From NCBI GenBank assembly GCA_007116105.1, contig SKJA01000133.1, positions 1-5,425 on the forward strand: a stretch of DNA of 5,425 nt. The letters are read 5' to 3'. The translations under genes were made by a program, and so were the position numbers. The notes below the pieces were generated by a model. The model worked only from the letters and a program-made list of their open reading frames with translations. It searched no databases and had not been told where the DNA came from. Shown one piece after another: positions 4,935 through 5,425 of this stretch (position 1 is its first letter; each line of letters starts with the position of its first letter). Source of the stretch: Candidatus Izemoplasma sp. GTDB lineage: Bacteria; Bacillota_I; Bacilli_A; Izemoplasmatales; Izemoplasmataceae.

Positions 4935-4963
4935 TTGAAAACATTTTCATAAAGTGCTATAAT
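4935..4963 (+). promoter_or_regulatory. Sigma-A promoter of the ccpA-like gene
   Basis: TTGAAA at 4935-4940, exactly 17 nt, then TATAAT at 4958-4963 with extended TGc at 4955-4957. The predicted start near 4970 gives a leader of about 20 nt. The -35 box lies within a palindromic cre-like operator. The 60 bp between the rplS terminator and this promoter (4875-4934) shows nothing else I can name. Confidence 0.82.
4936..4949 (+). promoter_or_regulatory. Cre-like operator overlapping the -35 box
   Basis: TGAAAACATTTTCA is a palindrome with perfect 6-bp arms around CA. Against the Bacillus CcpA cre consensus TGNAANCGNWNNCA it differs only by A for G in the central CG. It covers most of the -35 box and the start of the spacer, so a bound repressor would block polymerase. 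As the next gene encodes a CcpA-like LacI-family protein, autoregulation is the likely reading (inference). Confidence 0.6.
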
Positions 4964-4989
4964 ATGGTTCGTGAAGGTAGGTGATTTGG

Positions 4990-5425
4990 ATGAGTAAAGT
5001 AACCATTTACGAAGTGGCAGCCCGCGCACGTGTTTCACTCGCGACGGTCTCAAGAGCCATTAACAATCCAGAAAAAGTTAAACCAGAAACACGCGAACGC
5101 GTGTTAAAAGTGATTGATGATCTTGGCTACAAGCCAAACGCTTTTGCAAAAGGACTCGCCAGTCGTAAATCGACCACTGTGGCGGTCATTGTGCCAGACA
5201 TGTCTCGTGCTTCAATCGCCGAGATGATGAATGGGATTGCGGACATTGCGCGTGTTTACAAGTATCAAATCTTGCTTTACATTCTTGACTCTGAAGACAT
5301 CAGTGAAGAGGACATCTTAAAAGAAATCGTCGCCGCACAAGTGGACGGTATTTTGTATTTGAACGATGAGGTCACCCCTGAACAATATCGTTTCTTACAA
5401 AAAGTCAAAGAAGAATACAGCATCC
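4990..5425 (+). CDS. ccpA: LacI-family regulator, CcpA-like, N-terminal part
   Basis: DNA-binding transcription regulator; CcpA is the carbon catabolite control protein of Gram-positive bacteria, acting at cre sites with HPr-Ser46-P as co-effector. The first 145 residues are present; the gene runs past the right edge. Helix-turn-helix: TIYEVAARARVSLATVSRAIN (5-25), nearly identical in pattern to B. subtilis CcpA (TIYDVAREANVSMATVSR). Hinge helix PNAFAKGLAS (49-58) contains L56, the minor-groove leucine of LacI-family proteins. The periplasmic-binding-protein-like core begins STTVAVIVPDMS (61-72), and GIADIARVYKYQILL resembles the CcpA segment GIEDIATMYKYNIIL, which favours CcpA over other LacI members. 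The ATG at 4990 follows AAGGTAGGTGAT. Since the effector-binding half is missing, another LacI-family regulator remains possible. Confidence 0.85.
   Translation, partial: MSKVTIYEVAARARVSLATVSRAINNPEKVKPETRERVLKVIDDLGYKPNAFAKGLASRKSTTVAVIVPDMSRASIAEMMNGIADIARVYKYQILLYILDSEDISEEDILKEIVAAQVDGILYLNDEVTPEQYRFLQKVKEEYSI

Noticed and set aside
4552..4938. Plus-strand 128-codon frame overlapping rplS
   Set aside because: It runs in another frame through rplS and straight through the terminator; its composition (poly-Phe from the T tract) is not protein-like.

Overview
This 5.4 kb window looks like chromosomal housekeeping DNA from a Bacillota/Mollicutes-type bacterium. The signs are strong AAGGAGG-type ribosome binding sites, sigma-A promoters, YlbF/YlbG proteins (known mainly from Bacilli), the Gram-positive order rpsP-khpA-rimM-trmD-rplS, and a CcpA-like LacI-family regulator. 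GC content looks moderate by eye. TGA serves as a stop (ylbF ends in ATGA) and Trp is TGG, so the standard bacterial code fits. A member of the broad class Bacilli near Acholeplasma/Haloplasma/Izemoplasma is a guess, not shown. I see no mobile element, CRISPR array, tRNA or rRNA.

Layout: bases 1-1818 hold a minus-strand operon read from a good promoter at 1880-1851. Its order is an exported thioredoxin-like domain fused to a CcdA-type membrane thiol transporter, then an unrecognised 92-residue protein, then the start of a NifS/IscS-like cysteine desulfurase that runs off the left edge. The genes are joined by a 1-nt overlap and a 3-nt gap, so coupled translation is likely. From 1910 on everything reads on the plus strand: ylbF-ylbG (4-nt overlap), then rpsP-khpA-[hairpin terminator]-rimM-trmD, then rplS with its own promoter and a structured leader, a strong terminator, and finally a 5'-partial ccpA-like gene.

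How the genes work together: the plus-strand block makes ribosomal proteins S16 and L19, the 30S maturation factor RimM, the tRNA m1G37 methyltransferase TrmD and the RNA-binding protein KhpA; YlbF belongs to an RNase Y specificity complex in Bacillus subtilis. The theme is therefore translation and RNA metabolism. The minus-strand operon deals with thiol/sulfur chemistry: electron transfer across the membrane plus sulfur mobilisation.

The points most worth a second look are a near-consensus cre-like palindrome over the -35 box of the ccpA-like gene (possible autoregulation), the Trx-CcdA/unknown/cysteine desulfurase operon, a terminator hairpin that starts inside the khpA stop codon, a candidate L19 leader, a cysteine-free YlbF, and four promoters sharing an extended -10 of the form TGCTATAAT. 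I find no clearly new multi-gene system; most of the window is ordinary core genome.
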